Assembly (NCBI GenBank): GCA_008973525.1
Contig: WACJ01000074.1
Span: 744,001-808,000, forward strand
Source: Stenopsyche tienmushanensis
Taxonomy: Eukaryota > Arthropoda > Insecta > Trichoptera > Stenopsychidae
Direction: 5' to 3'
DNA: 64,000 nucleotides
Shown one piece after another: positions 12,301 through 24,829 of the stretch (positions within the stretch are counted from its first letter, which is position 1; each line of letters begins with the position of its first letter). A program made the position numbers and the translations under genes. The notes beneath the pieces are model-generated. The model searched no databases. It worked only from the letters and a program-made list of their open reading frames with translations, and had not been told where the DNA came from.

Positions 12301-14400
12301 ATCCAACTCAAATCAAAAAAAGCTGAATACAATGCCTGATGGACTTCGTTTTGAATCTGGATATTTTACCCTTAAGTTTAAAATTAGTTCTCTAAAAATG
12401 AACTTACAAAAATGTTTCCGTCCCTGTGTCTGGACATAAACTGGGCTCAAACTTTTCTCAAACAAAAGTCTCAAAATTTCCGAAAATTTTCAGGTCCCCC
12501 TGATATATTATAATAAGAAAGATTCGTGATAATTTGCAAACAAACACCAATGTTATATGGCAATATATATTTTTCCTGGTAATAGGACAGTTTTGAGTGG
12601 TGGATTTTGAAGTGTTCCATATAAAGATTAAAGCAAAATAAGGTCTTATTAAAAAGATTCTGGATCAAATTCGGATTGTTCTAAAATGTTTTACTTCATT
12701 GACAAAATTGTATATTTTTGATCTTTATTTTTTTTCTAATATTTTATAGCATAAAATATTGATTTGCCACACACTTAAAGATTATTTCCTAACTATAATT
12801 TTCTAGTTCAACTACAAGTGCAAAATATGGAGATCGTGTATGTCTGATAACGAATATGGCATCTTATGAAGAATATAGTTTGAAATATGGTACTAAAATG
12901 TCAATAAAATAATTTGATTTAATTATAGTTTGAAAATACACCTTATATAAATACGATATCCATTTACAATTTTAAAAGCTTTGAAATCAATTCTTTAGAG
13001 TGATATTGGAGAAGTGCACACTTTTAGGGAAGCCGCTCCTAATAAATCAACACTCAAGCAATATAATATTTCTCTAGTGCATACTCACAGAATGTTTATT
13101 GTTCATTCTCTTGTATATCGTCGATATAAAGCCGAACCTTTCAACAGCAGCATCGGTGACCAATGATCGACGATCTCATCGAGAGGCGATCACGGAGTCC
13201 GTTCTGTTCAATATCATGGACGAGATCTAAATTGATGATCCATCTGAAGTATTCGACCCGAATAGGTAACGAGTCAAGCACAAAAGAGTCAATTCTGTTA
13301 CGAGTAATACTTCGATTCGAGGATTGCTTACGGTTGCAAAAATTTAAACTCATTTTGATCACAAAATTAAGTTTTATCACTCGCGATGTAGTATTAGTAT
13401 TTTGTTCCTTTTAGTATTTTATGTAACCTCGAGAGAAAATCAAATAAATATACCCATATTAGATATAAACGTGGGAGATATTTTTAAAAGATATAATAAG
13501 TAGCTGCCAGAATATATGTAATATACATTTGGGAGACTTTAATAAAGTTAGCGTTTTTTTTTCGTTTTAATCATATAGAGCAGTGAGTGGCTATGGGAAC
13601 GCAAGGACCTTTTCAGGTCATAATTTGGGCTGTAGTGATTGCTAAAATTCAATCTTCGCTTGTGTTGTTTTTTGTAAATTTTGCACATCTATATGACTTT
13701 CTGCTTCGGCTTCGCATTATGAAATAACTTAATAGCTATATGTAGTGTTTTGAGAATCTAAACGAGCGATCTGATAGTTATGTTAAATAGGCATCCATTA
13801 GCTTTAAGTTTCATCCCTCGAATTTTCAATTGTAAATCATTGTAGTCATCGTACTTTCTCTCAAATATACTGATAAGACTGTGCGTTTAAAAGTGATAGT
13901 CCTGATAAAGAAGTTCAAATTAATGCTTGACTTATTCTTGAAATTAAGATGAAAACATAATCGAAAGAGGACTTGATTATTAACAAAATGATGCTCTTCA
14001 AGTTCTTAATAATATTTAGACGTATTATGCCAAATAAAGTAGACGACTTGTGCACAAAGGTCGATTAGTTTTTAATGGCTAAAAAATCGTGGGAAAACTT
14101 TATAATTATGTTTTCGTATAATACGCCTTAAATGAGCCAACTTTGGCATACCACTTTAAAAAAAGCACTAGAAAATTGAAATGCCTTGTTTGTATAATAT
14201 CACCTCTAACAGTCCCCAATGGGTTAAGCTGCTTTGTCTCTTTCAACCTATTGTATTTGGGAGATTGGAATAAAATGGCATTAACAAAAGGACAAAAATC
14301 AGACAGACACACATCAAATTCACAGTCGACTTGTCACGATTTCAATATCATCCATCGTTAAAATTCACTAACTGACTGTTATCGCATACTTCATCGTTCA
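12301..14400. other. Intergenic stretch with one decayed reading frame
   Basis: Mostly AT-rich without features. The exception is 13100-13335, where a plus-strand frame stays open apart from two internal stops and GC rises (see findings). Minus frame 14106-14312 (68 codons) has no recognisable motif. Confidence 0.4.
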
Positions 14401-14660
14401 TTTTAATTGACGCGGACATTTTTGGCGCGAGATTTTTCGCGCCAATTCTCACCCGATTTATTCGGCGCTGATTGATCTATTTTTCGCGCGCAATTTATGA
14501 ACGCTTCGTCTTTTTATTTTAACATCTTTCTATTCCACGCTCGTTCTCATATAATTTCCCCGGAATGCTTCGTTTCACCCCATTTGTGTTTTAATTTATA
14601 CAAATCGTTCTTCGTTACGACATTCGCCTGTTACCACCAGAGCGTTGAGTCGGAAATATT
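14400..14660. promoter_or_regulatory. CpG-rich island with E2F-like palindrome
   Basis: GC and CpG content jump here relative to the flanks (many GCG, CGC, CGAA words). At 14422-14445 TTGGCGCGA and TCGCGCCAA form a perfect inverted pair around GATTTT; each arm fits the E2F core TTTGGCGC. A second CGCGCG cluster follows at about 14485. This is what an insect promoter of a cell-cycle or housekeeping gene could look like, but I find no coding exon beside it. Confidence 0.35.
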
Positions 14661-16159
14661 ATATAGCGTTTGTTAAGGCCAAATAGTCCATATGCTTTGC
14701 TGTTTGCTATTTAAAAATAAGTAACGTCTTACAGATACGATAAGAAATATTTATAGTGCTAACAATTGCTCTTATGATGGCTTTCTGAGGTACCATAACG
14801 GTTTCATAGGGTTGCCATGAAAACTTAATTAATGGTCTTATTACATTATCGCGTTGCTCGCTCACTACTTATGCTGGTCGTGACCTTATGGTCAAGTCTC
14901 ATATTTTAAGGCCAGATTTTGAAAAACAGATAATAGTGACCTTTATTTCCTACAATATGGCCGAAGTTAGATGTTTAAAAATGCGTAACAATATTTATTT
15001 ACAAAGCGTAAATGGTAGTTAAATGTTGGATATTATGCCATAAATCTACTTTTGAGATAGGCGATTTATAACGCTCATAAAATCTTGTGAATAATATCCT
15101 TAAGAAAAAATACATAAATCTCAAATTATCAGTTTAATTTATTAATACAGTGTGACATTGAAGTCAAAAATAACTTTTAAGCATTTGCTTTACAGATGTT
15201 TTTTATATGAGTGCCGCACGATCTATTGCCCTGGATAGAGCCCATTTAATAATCCATTGACGGATATTTTGCGACCAGACATTGTGCTATAAATATTTCA
15301 TACTTTTTGAAATCTATAAACGATACGATTCTTATTAGTTGTAATAATTATTAAAATAAATTACATATTTAGTAAACATTAGATTTACACACAAACATTA
15401 TCATAAAAAGTCATTCCTATTTAAATATAAATTATAATTCTCTCCCACAACCTTTGAAATGTCATAAAAATATTTTTAACTCAAATTTGTATCATATCTT
15501 CCTTTACAGAATTCCTGTTTGGGGCATTACTTTTCATAAAAGCATTTTAAGCATTTCAGCAAAAACGTGCGATATTTTATGTTTCCCATGACACATATTA
15601 ATACGCACGATCCTCGATTTTCTTTCATAAACGAGGACATACTGCCAGACAATGTGCTTATCAATGCTTTTATAAAAGTATAAATTTAGCCAATAATTCC
15701 ACCTTTGGGACAACGTGCCCTTAAATTATAGAAAGAAAAATCCTTGTATATTATTTGTATGTATATACATTTTATTTCTACCGATTGAATGAACAGAACT
15801 TGCGACTTCAAGCACAGACATCTCTATAGCATGAAATAGCAAATTCAAATATGTCATTTATTCTTATGAAAATGGTTCTTTTTATGGAGAAATATCCAAA
15901 AACAGGACCCATACGACTCTGATGGAATCGTCGTTTAAAATGAAATCAATAAGAGAATAAAATCTTCTCATTGTGTCAAATACAATTGTGTGAAGGTCAA
16001 AACTATTTGTTATTCGCTTTTTTATAGTACTTTTTTGGAATTTTTGGATTTTTTTCTATCGCTTATTATAATGCCAATTATAGTAAATAATTAATTTATG
16101 GATTGGAAGACTTCTGGCAAAATCTATTCGTGTAACTTTGTTACATTTATTAACAGTCA

Positions 16160-16700
16160 AAGTTGAAAATGAATAAAAGATGAAACGATTTAATGAAGGA
16201 CATCGTTTGATTTTGCTGCTTATTCGATGGAAGAAATAGGATTATCAATTTCTGCAAGGACTGCTAGAGGAAGGCTTAATTAAGCTGATCGAAAAAATGA
16301 AAGAAAGGCTTCTAGTTAAAAAAAAAGTGTTAAAGCTTCTTATAAAAAATATAAAAATAGTTATAGGTGGGCTTGGGAACATCAACACTTATCCGAAAAG
16401 AATCGGCTAAACAAAGATCTAAGTCGTTCAATTTAAAAAAAATAGTTGTTTATAAGCTGTCACTTCTAAACATGTTTTTCGGGTCTTCAGAATTTGGTAT
16501 ATGGTGAGGCTTGGGGTGGGCAAAGTGCCTATTGTTAAACACGAAGGAGGCAGCATTATGATTTGGGGTTGTATGACGGCTGCTGCTGTTGTTCAAAGTT
16601 AGTTTGTGAAGAACCGAGAATATAAATTTGCTCGAAAAGACATTAACATTGTCGCAACGCTAATCTGGATTTCAAGGGGACAATTCGTTAGAGTATACTA
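16160..16700 (+). pseudogene. Tc1-like transposase remnant
   Basis: The frame starts MKRFNEGHR. After a frameshift come GLSISARTARGRLN (HTH of Tc1 type), RWAWEHQHLSEKNR (the 'WA.eH..ws..dW' block) and VKHEGGSIMIWGCMTA, the hallmark VKHGGGSvMvWGC motif. The segment that should hold the first catalytic aspartate (W.DE) is disrupted by stops, and nothing after 16700 resembles the QQDNAPCH or SPDLNPIE blocks. No inverted ends were found. Dead, 3'-truncated copy. Confidence 0.8.
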
Positions 16701-18020
16701 AAAAGTCTAATATACATCCTATAATAAAAGGATGATAACAATAAAACGATTTGTTCGCGTAGTTGCTCGCAAAATTAGAACATTGAGTGGTTATAAGAAT
16801 ATAAGAACGTACTCAAGTCATGTTATGTAACGCAATTATAATCGTGTATTTGGTCTAAATAGTTGATATTTGAATTTATCACCATAAGATATAAATAGAT
16901 TCATTCATACAAAAGTAACAAAACCCTAAGGTCTCCATGAATGAAAGCCCAGGCTTAATTGTCAAACATTTCATATATAATAAGGAAAGTTTATTTACCC
17001 CCCCAAGGGGTTTTATTTTTTAATAATCTCCATAGAATCTAATTATTAAAAGGTATTCCATCATTTTCAAGAGTTTTATACGCCTTACCAGCATCTCACT
17101 TCTAAAACCTCATTAATCGTTATCCCTCAAGTGTTCTACGTTATCCAACACTGACAGAATCGTCCGCAGTTTTCGAGTGATTTAAGCGGATGCCATTAAT
17201 TATGGAATCTCCGGGGCCGCAAAACGACTAAGCAAATATGGCTGATATATTCCAGTATCATCAACTTTATGAAACTAGCTGAAAGTTCTTAGTCGTGTGG
17301 GGAGAATATTTTGGGCATGATTGCCGAAAACGACGCTGAAAATTTATACTTTCAGCCAACTTTGTAGAAGGGTAATCAGCCGTGCTGGAAAGTCAATGAA
17401 TTCCACAGGTGAGCAATTTTAGATTTTTTTTTCAACGATTTTTTTCTTCGACTGTGCAAATGGAGCTCAATGGTACACTTAATGCGAAATATATATAACT
17501 TATGGTTGAGAATTTTTAGTTAGAGGTATAACCGGGCATTATAAGTTCGTATCTTTCGATATGATTCGATCGAGTTTGGATACAAAAAATTAAGTATTGA
17601 GATGGTTAATAAAACGAACATGATCAAAAAGGGAGTAAAATGATTAAACACTATTATATTTTTTAATACCACTCCGCATTTGAATTAATTAACACTGCAT
17701 GACAAGTTTATGTTAACGTGTCCTTTTAAAAGGAAGAGCAGTCGACCAAAAAGTTTTAAACAATTTAAAAACAATTAATATCATAAAAATAGTATTTTTA
17801 AAATATAAAACTAAGAAGACATACACAGTCCTCTTTATGTGAGGTTCTCTAGAAAACCGCGTATAAAAATTTCGCCAACAAAAGACATATGTGGATTTTT
17901 ATAATTTAAAATGACATAATTTAATAGTGACTAATTTAATTAGGAAATAAAAAGTTTTAAGAAATCAGAAAAATTATAATAATTTTTTTTGGAAATTATA
18001 TTAATTATGAATCTATATTT
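16701..18020. other. Intergenic stretch with a donor-bearing GC-richer patch
   Basis: No gene. 17160-17408 is richer in GC and ends in a strong splice-donor-like ACAG/GTGAGC at 17409; the patch has no long frame. The remainder is AT-rich. Confidence 0.35.
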
Positions 18021-18029
18021 CAACTTCAA

Positions 18030-18454
18030 GTTTTTTTGCATGACTTTATTAAAGGTTTGCAAGAAAGTTTTGCTTCATCGTGATAACACTAGACCGCATA
18101 CGGTTCGTACAATGTAAAAAAATATATATGAATTTAATTGGGAGCTTTTGCCGCAACCTGCTTACTCCCCAAATATTACCCCAGGTTATTTTCACTTATT
18201 TCGTCCCTTACAAAAAAATTTACTATGGAAAAAGTTAAATTATAAATGGGATGTACTAAATGGACTTTCAAGATTTTTCGACTCAAAACCAGTGTCTTTC
18301 TACTGCAATGGAATAAAAAAGCTGCCTGTAAGATGAGGAGAAATTGTAGATATTGGTCGAAAATATATGATTGATTAGAATGTTAAATTATGTTTTATTT
18401 AGACTATTTAATTTATTTTTTCAAAAATGCGCACGAATTTTAGGACTGACCTGA
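18030..18454 (+). pseudogene. mariner transposase C-terminal part with right terminal repeat
   Basis: Reads VLLHRDNTRPHTV (second catalytic D), then WELLPQPAYSPNITPGYFHLF, where the third catalytic D of PDLAPSDYH is replaced (PGYF). It continues with the helix to SRFFDSKPVSFYCNGIKKLP and the family tail. There is a stop after HTVRTM. The right end (…GACTGACCTGA at 18454, followed by TA) is the same terminal repeat as the 4055-4580 element. The left end was not found, so the copy is 5'-truncated. Confidence 0.85.
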
Positions 18455-21400
18455 TACTATAAATGGAAGAGAATAAGAAGCCACCACATAAAAGAAATCC
18501 GTCTATCCCAAGGGAATCTCTTGCGGAGGAAACAATCCTGAACAATGAGGGGTCATGACTATAAAAAGGATCCTATATAATATTAATAAAAATGATGATA
18601 GGAAATATACTCCAACAAATAAGTTTTATATGGTGATAAGCCATGTTTGCTGTGAGTCGTGCTTCTATTGTCCTGCAAGCGTATCTTTTCAGATAAATTT
18701 CTTAGTTTAACATAATGATATAACAGTAATGTAATAAACGTACGACATTCATCATAGCAAAATATATTTTGACGATGACGATTTATTAGATCAATCCATT
18801 GTTCGTATGTAGCTAAGTTACTAAAACTCGCGTAAAGATGATATTGTTTGCATGGATGAATTGGAGAATATAGGATGCTGCTAATAAAATCCACATAAAA
18901 ACTGAACTTTATGTAGTTGAATATCTATGTTTATTAAAAATACTGATAGTATCAAATCAACGAATTATCATGCTTATTATGCTGTTTTTTCAGAATTTTC
19001 TTAGAAAAAAATTAAATTTAAGAATATTGAGACATTTATAACACTCTATTTAGCTATTATCCATATAAATATTTAATAAACCATGGAAATATTTTTTTAA
19101 AAATCAAATCGCTGTCAGTTGACTAATCAAGAAATACAGCTCCAATAATAAATTGATTTAAATATACAACGCCATTCTCAGCATTTTAATTGCCTGAACA
19201 AAGATGCCAAAATTCAGACTGATGTTGGTATGATGTTTAAATACTAAAATAATTTGATTACACATCATCATAAAATATTGAATTAATGAAGTAATTTAAA
19301 CTAACTATGGATGCAACCAAAAATTATGGTAATCATTTGAGACCCATTTGAGACTTTCTAACGATATGCCATCTGACCACATATGGAACGTTGAACAACG
19401 TTTTAAAAAATTTGAATGAAACTATAATTCTATAAGTCGTTATTTATCTTGGAAAATCATTTACAACATTTTTGGAATGAACATTGCCACAAATGAAAAT
19501 TAAAACAAAGCCTATTTTATTATCAAAATGTAGCTTTTGGTTCAACAATGCTTTTTTTTGCTGGCTAAATAAAATTTATGAAAGTTATTTGAATTAATTG
19601 CAGAAAAAAGTCTTACATTTTAATGCTTAATTAAAATTTGATTAACGCTCAAGGATATCCTAAAAGTTTAAGTCATACAAATATGAAAGCAATGTTTTAA
19701 CCACCAAATACAATTCCCCTGCTTCAGTCTTAGGACCAAGGAGTTATGGCAATAATTAGCATCTGTTACGCTCGCTAAACCTTTTAGAAAATTGCTGAGA
19801 AATGAATATCAACATATTAATTCAATATAGCTAAAATGAAAATTTGGAAGCATTCTTTCGAGTATGTTACAAACAAGTATAACTAAATAATGAATCATAC
19901 TTAACGTTTAACACAGAATAGAAATAATAATTATTTATGATAAAATACTGTATTTATCGAAGAACGAAGTGGGTTTTTTTTTTGCAGAATTTGCTAATGA
20001 ATCTGATAAATGGTTTATTGAATCAAATTATTTTAATTACACTTTGGGATCATTTCAGATTGGTAAAAAAGTAGTAGGATTATTTTTAAATATTAAGTAT
20101 TAGTTTGGTATATGTTACTTCGATTAGGGCTAGCATATATGAAACATGGACTTGAATAAAAGGAATTTGTTGGAATGAAAACTTGGATAAAAAACTTTAA
20201 GCTCTCGGAATATTGATCAAGTGACGTGTATTCTTCATCTCAGTTTCGTATCCAGATTTAGTTCTAAATATTTTAATTTGATTGATCTGATTATAATTCC
20301 AACATAATACTTGAAGAAAATTATGTTAAAGATAAAAGTGATCTGACAATGCTACGCAAATGAGGAATTTGACGACTATAAAAGTATATCGATAAGGTAG
20401 GATTAATGATTAACAAGAAGATTAATTACCATAATTTTGTAAATCAAAGCAAAGTCAAAAGCATTTTCGATGTTAAGAATTACCAAGCTAGTATATCCTT
20501 TCATGTTGAAAATTTTCATGATATATTTTAACAATCTGATCAGCTAATGGACCACAGAGAGTTAAGACTTGGACAGAATTTTAAGCGTGAATTAAATATA
20601 AGCAAATACGAAAATGATGGTACAGCTATTTTTCTGGTCATCTTCCACCATTTGGCGCCTCTACTCTGCTTGGTTTTAAGTAATATTTGAACGAAATAAA
20701 AAGTTAAATCGTTCAAAAAACATTGAAAGCGCTTCCAGTGGAGTTTGAACGAAATTTTTGACGTTTATAAGATTCAAATCATGGCATTTAAAATTAATAT
20801 TATTTTTATGAAAGTCATTTAAGACAAGGCATTAAATTTCTGGAAAGTTTAGAGCCGTCTAAAGAATGAAAACTTTTTAATTATTTTTCATGTTTATGTG
20901 GAAACTCGCAGGAGTATTTTTATGAAAGAAGTTTATCTCGCCGTAAGCCCAACCTATTGTTTCGATTCCATGACGATTTGAAGATGATTTTTACATCGAC
21001 TAAAAGTGTGTTTAAATTATGAACATTTTCATAGCATATTCAATGAGATGTTAAATAATGGCGTAACTAAAAACTTGCTTATTTACTACGAACAATAGCT
21101 TGAGCTCTCATATCAAATTAATATTTTTGGTCGTCATGTTTCATTATGAATAGTAGCAGAATTTAACAATGTGTTTTCTATTACAAAAAAATGATTAATC
21201 GCCACCATCAAACCGCTTTTGAAATAAAAGATGAAAAATCTGCCATAAATCCAATACATATTTATAAAGATCTGACAATGATCAATAACTCAAGAATGTA
21301 AAGCTTTCAAGAAAACACCATTAATTTATACATATTATTCTTGTTTCAATTCTAAATATATAAACATTATTTAATCTAAATTTGTCAAGGTAATATAGAC

Positions 21401-22813
21401 AATTTGAATAAATATAAATAACACACTTTATGGTAAATGCTGTTCAAAATTTTCAACCCTTCCCTAGTACTCCAATTCTCCCACATCCTCGACAACTCAA
21501 AATTACCAACTCTTTGTGATACTCAGCAACATTATTTATGATTGTAGGGATGTTTTGGAAAGAAAATGGCATGGTTAATGAGAAATAGAATAAACAACAA
21601 TAAGTATCGTAGTTGAAGTATTCAACATCTATTAAATACCCAAATGTAATATATGTTTTAAATTTATATTATTGAATAGTAATAAAATAACATATTTACC
21701 AAAAGCATAGTCAATAGTGTATTTTTCAAAAGGAATTATTGTTGCTAATTTTATTATAACAAAGTTGAGGGGTTCTTAAAAATATCATTTTATACGAACT
21801 AGTGCAGTTTTTAAGGAGAGTTCCAAAAGTGTAAAAACTACAACATTTTAATTTTATATCTATGAAAAGTATGCTATTTTAAACAATGATGATGAAAAGC
21901 ATTGTATTTTAATATTAAATAAGGCGTTCTTCGTCTTCAGTACCAAACTATATTAAACAATAGCATTTTCTTAATTTAAAAATATCATAAAGTTCTCTAT
22001 TGAAATTTCTACTTCTGTTGGTAGAAATATCTAATTTAAATTATTTTTGATCATCAGTTTCCATTTAAACTCTCATTTTTTAAATTTGGACTATCTTTGA
22101 GATGTCATTTTCGCAAAAATTGCTTCATTAGCTTCGTCTCTTATCAGAAATTCTTGGTTATTATAGACGTTTATATCAAAAAGACTATAAACGAAGCATG
22201 TTCTGTTATTGCATCTACTTTTTTACAAATTGAATCGATTAAACTTGTTTATTGAACCAATTCTGATCTTAAATTCTTCTAACCAGCACTATGTGGTGGT
22301 CTTATATTTTTCGTGATAAGAAAACTATTTCGTCATTTGGGTGATTCTTCTGAAGTCTTTGAGATGGCTTCTAGCAGTTTCCAATATCGGAAGAATTTTG
22401 ATATTCATTTTTTCCTCGAATAGGTTTTCACTCTTGAGTTTCGCTGTGGATTTGCATATTTTTTGACATGCTATTTTGATGTTTTAAAAACGATATAATA
22501 TATATTTAATTACAAATATATTTTTTAGTATTATATAAGAGTGCTCTAATAAATTACAAAAATATTCATTTAATTATAAGATGTATTTACTGTTGTAAAA
22601 AAATTGTTAAAAAGTTCCTATTTTTTTGGGTCGTCAAAGTGAAACGACTCCTTAATACAATGCAATATGTATTATAGATTTGTATATTTACCTTTTCAAA
22701 TTCTCAAATCATCTTTTTTTAAATCGTGTTGTAGGAATACCGTCATATTAAATTATCTACAAATTTCCTTCGTATTAAAATTTAAAATTCAAGAAACGAG
22801 TATTTAATCTTAT
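18455..22813. other. Long AT-rich stretch, no supported genes
   Basis: 4.3 kb of low-GC sequence. Minus frame 18583-18894 (about 103 codons) lacks motifs. Minus 22325-22483 is a 52-codon open frame of mixed composition, upstream of which lies the chemoreceptor-like exon (see findings). No transposon ends or RNA genes seen. Confidence 0.45.
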
Positions 22814-23203
22814 CTAATTGCTGAAACTTTTCACGTTTGAAGCATCGTTCAATATTTTAAAAAATGCTTTAATTTGTGGACGTTTCATCACAGACGCTAA
22901 AAAAATCGAGCTAATTTGAATGGTTAGTGCTTTATTGAAGCTTCCGAGGACGAATAGGAACAATGTTTTCGAGGGTGGAAAGGAAATTGGATTAAATTCA
23001 GCTGAACCGTAGTTAATCCAGTAGTAGATCGATCCCAGTGTGAAAACACCATGAAAAACGTTTTTCAGAGAGGAAAATATGAAAACATCGAAGCTTCCAG
23101 TGGAAGAAAATGAGCGACGCTTTGTTGATATAAATGAAATGGTCTTGTAGTCGATGAGCGCGATGAGTACCAAAAAGGACGAATAATCCTTATTTTTCAA
23201 CAA
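22814..23203 (-). CDS. Candidate multi-pass membrane protein exon, gustatory-receptor-like
   Basis: A 129-codon open frame without an internal ATG near its start (the first codon is TTG, with TAA just upstream), so it is an internal exon or a fragment rather than a full gene. GC and third-base usage are more coding-like than in the flanks. The product has a hydrophobic stretch around FIFSSLKNVFHGVFTLGSIY (residues ~42-62), an aromatic YYWINYG loop, a second one around TLFLFVLGSFNKALTIQISS (~84-103), and a charged tail VMKRPQIKAFFKILNDAS. TM-loop-TM followed by a short amphipathic helix fits insect gustatory/odorant receptors, but no diagnostic C-terminal motif is present. Function is a guess; the open frame itself is seen. 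It could equally be a pseudogene. Confidence 0.35.
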   Translation of the reverse strand: MLKNKDYSSFLVLIALIDYKTISFISTKRRSFSSTGSFDVFIFSSLKNVFHGVFTLGSIYYWINYGSAEFNPISFPPSKTLFLFVLGSFNKALTIQISSIFLASVMKRPQIKAFFKILNDASNVKSFSN

Positions 23204-24825
23204 TTAATCCGCTGGATAATCTACGGCGAAATCTCACTTTAAATTATCCTCATTTTTAAAGCAATTATGAGTGTAAAATAAATATTATTTTAAAAAGAGG
23301 TCACTCAAAAGAGAAAAAAAACATAGCAAGACACTTCTGCCATCAAAAGGACAGTATATCTTCCCATTTTATTACAAACTGTCTACTTGTCATACACTGA
23401 ATAAAATAAACACTCTCCTCTAAAAAATTACAGAATCCAACTATATTTCTATTATATTATCATTAGCATTACAATATTAATGTTATTTTTAAAACGGTAT
23501 ATTAAAGTTGAATCATTCATACTTTAATAATTTTGTACAATTTTTGTTCAAAATAACAGTACCATCTATAAATCAAAGTATCTATGCATCTGAGCAGAAA
23601 TAAGAAGAATCTTAAAAAATTAGTACTGATGAAATTCATCGTCAATATATCATATTTTGATATGGATATTGTAATCCCATTAGACAGGAGAAAATCACAA
23701 GCCAAATATAAATAATTTAAGCCAAACAAAATAAATTTACACAAGAATGAAAAAAATTATGCACTCAAAGGGGGTTGACACAATAATTACTATGTCAACC
23801 AAATACGTTTTATTATTTCACAGCAGAAAACTTAATAAACTTCTACCATCATGCTTTTATGACGCCTTCCAATACATTTCACGTACACACCAACATGTTT
23901 TTCTATGTGAGCCTAATGTATTCCATTTTTTTTATTCGACTGTACATTGTGTTTGTTGCCAGCGTCGCAGTCATTATTCCGTAATGATAAAAAATAACTA
24001 TTTCCACACAAAAACAAGAAAAATATCTACATTGCCACATATACAAAGGGGGAGGGGTTGAAAAAAAAAAGATTCTATCACACGGCGGCGGACACGAAAA
24101 GGTTACTGATAAACATCTCAAACGCTTTGCGCTGCAAGAATTTTTTATCAACGGAAATAAAACAAAACTGTGTAGAAATAACGGAGGAATGTTAAAAGGA
24201 AGAAACCGAAATTAGGCCGATACAATCTTTATGCCTTGATCAAATTTATTTCCGCCTATAAGTCTCAGAATGACAAATGAATGTGTTGTTGCAGACTCCG
24301 CCAGACTACAGATATGAAACGCCTTAGCTGGGGGTAGTTTCTAATATCTTTGAAGTTTCAAGCGGAACTACAAAATATTTTTTTTAAATTCATGTTTACT
24401 GTTTGATAAAATCGTCCTTGGATCGGATGTTGGCATTGAGCCTGATTATAAACATGTTGCATGCCGCACGGAAAATATTGCTAACTCGACCAAGTGTTGA
24501 TATAATGGTGTAATTATAAAGTTACAAATTCAAATTTGGAGGATCAGAATTATTTATGTTTCCAATTTAGCCTATCTTAACATAGTAAATATTGAGGCAC
24601 TTATGTTAAATTGGGCAATATAAAAAATTAAATCGGCCAAAAGATAAAAAGCCAAAATAAATAAGACAAAAGATTCGTCCGATAGTTTTGGCCGCGGGAA
24701 AACATATTACTCTTGGCAACTTATCTGATCTCATAATTGTGGTATTTATCTCGGCATAAGTAAAGAGCTTGGTCAAGAAGGTGTATTTATATTATTTCCT
24801 GACCATAAATAGCCTTCGTATGTCT
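23204..24825. other. AT-rich intergenic stretch
   Basis: No recognisable gene. Overlapping frames on both strands at 23747-24151 have no motifs. Confidence 0.45.
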
Positions 24826-24829
24826 TTGA

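Noticed and set aside
18583..18894. 103-codon minus-strand frame
   Set aside because: No recognisable domain; briefly considered as an odorant receptor piece, but nothing diagnostic is present.
23747..24151. Overlapping frames on both strands
   Set aside because: Neither has a recognisable motif or coding-like composition.
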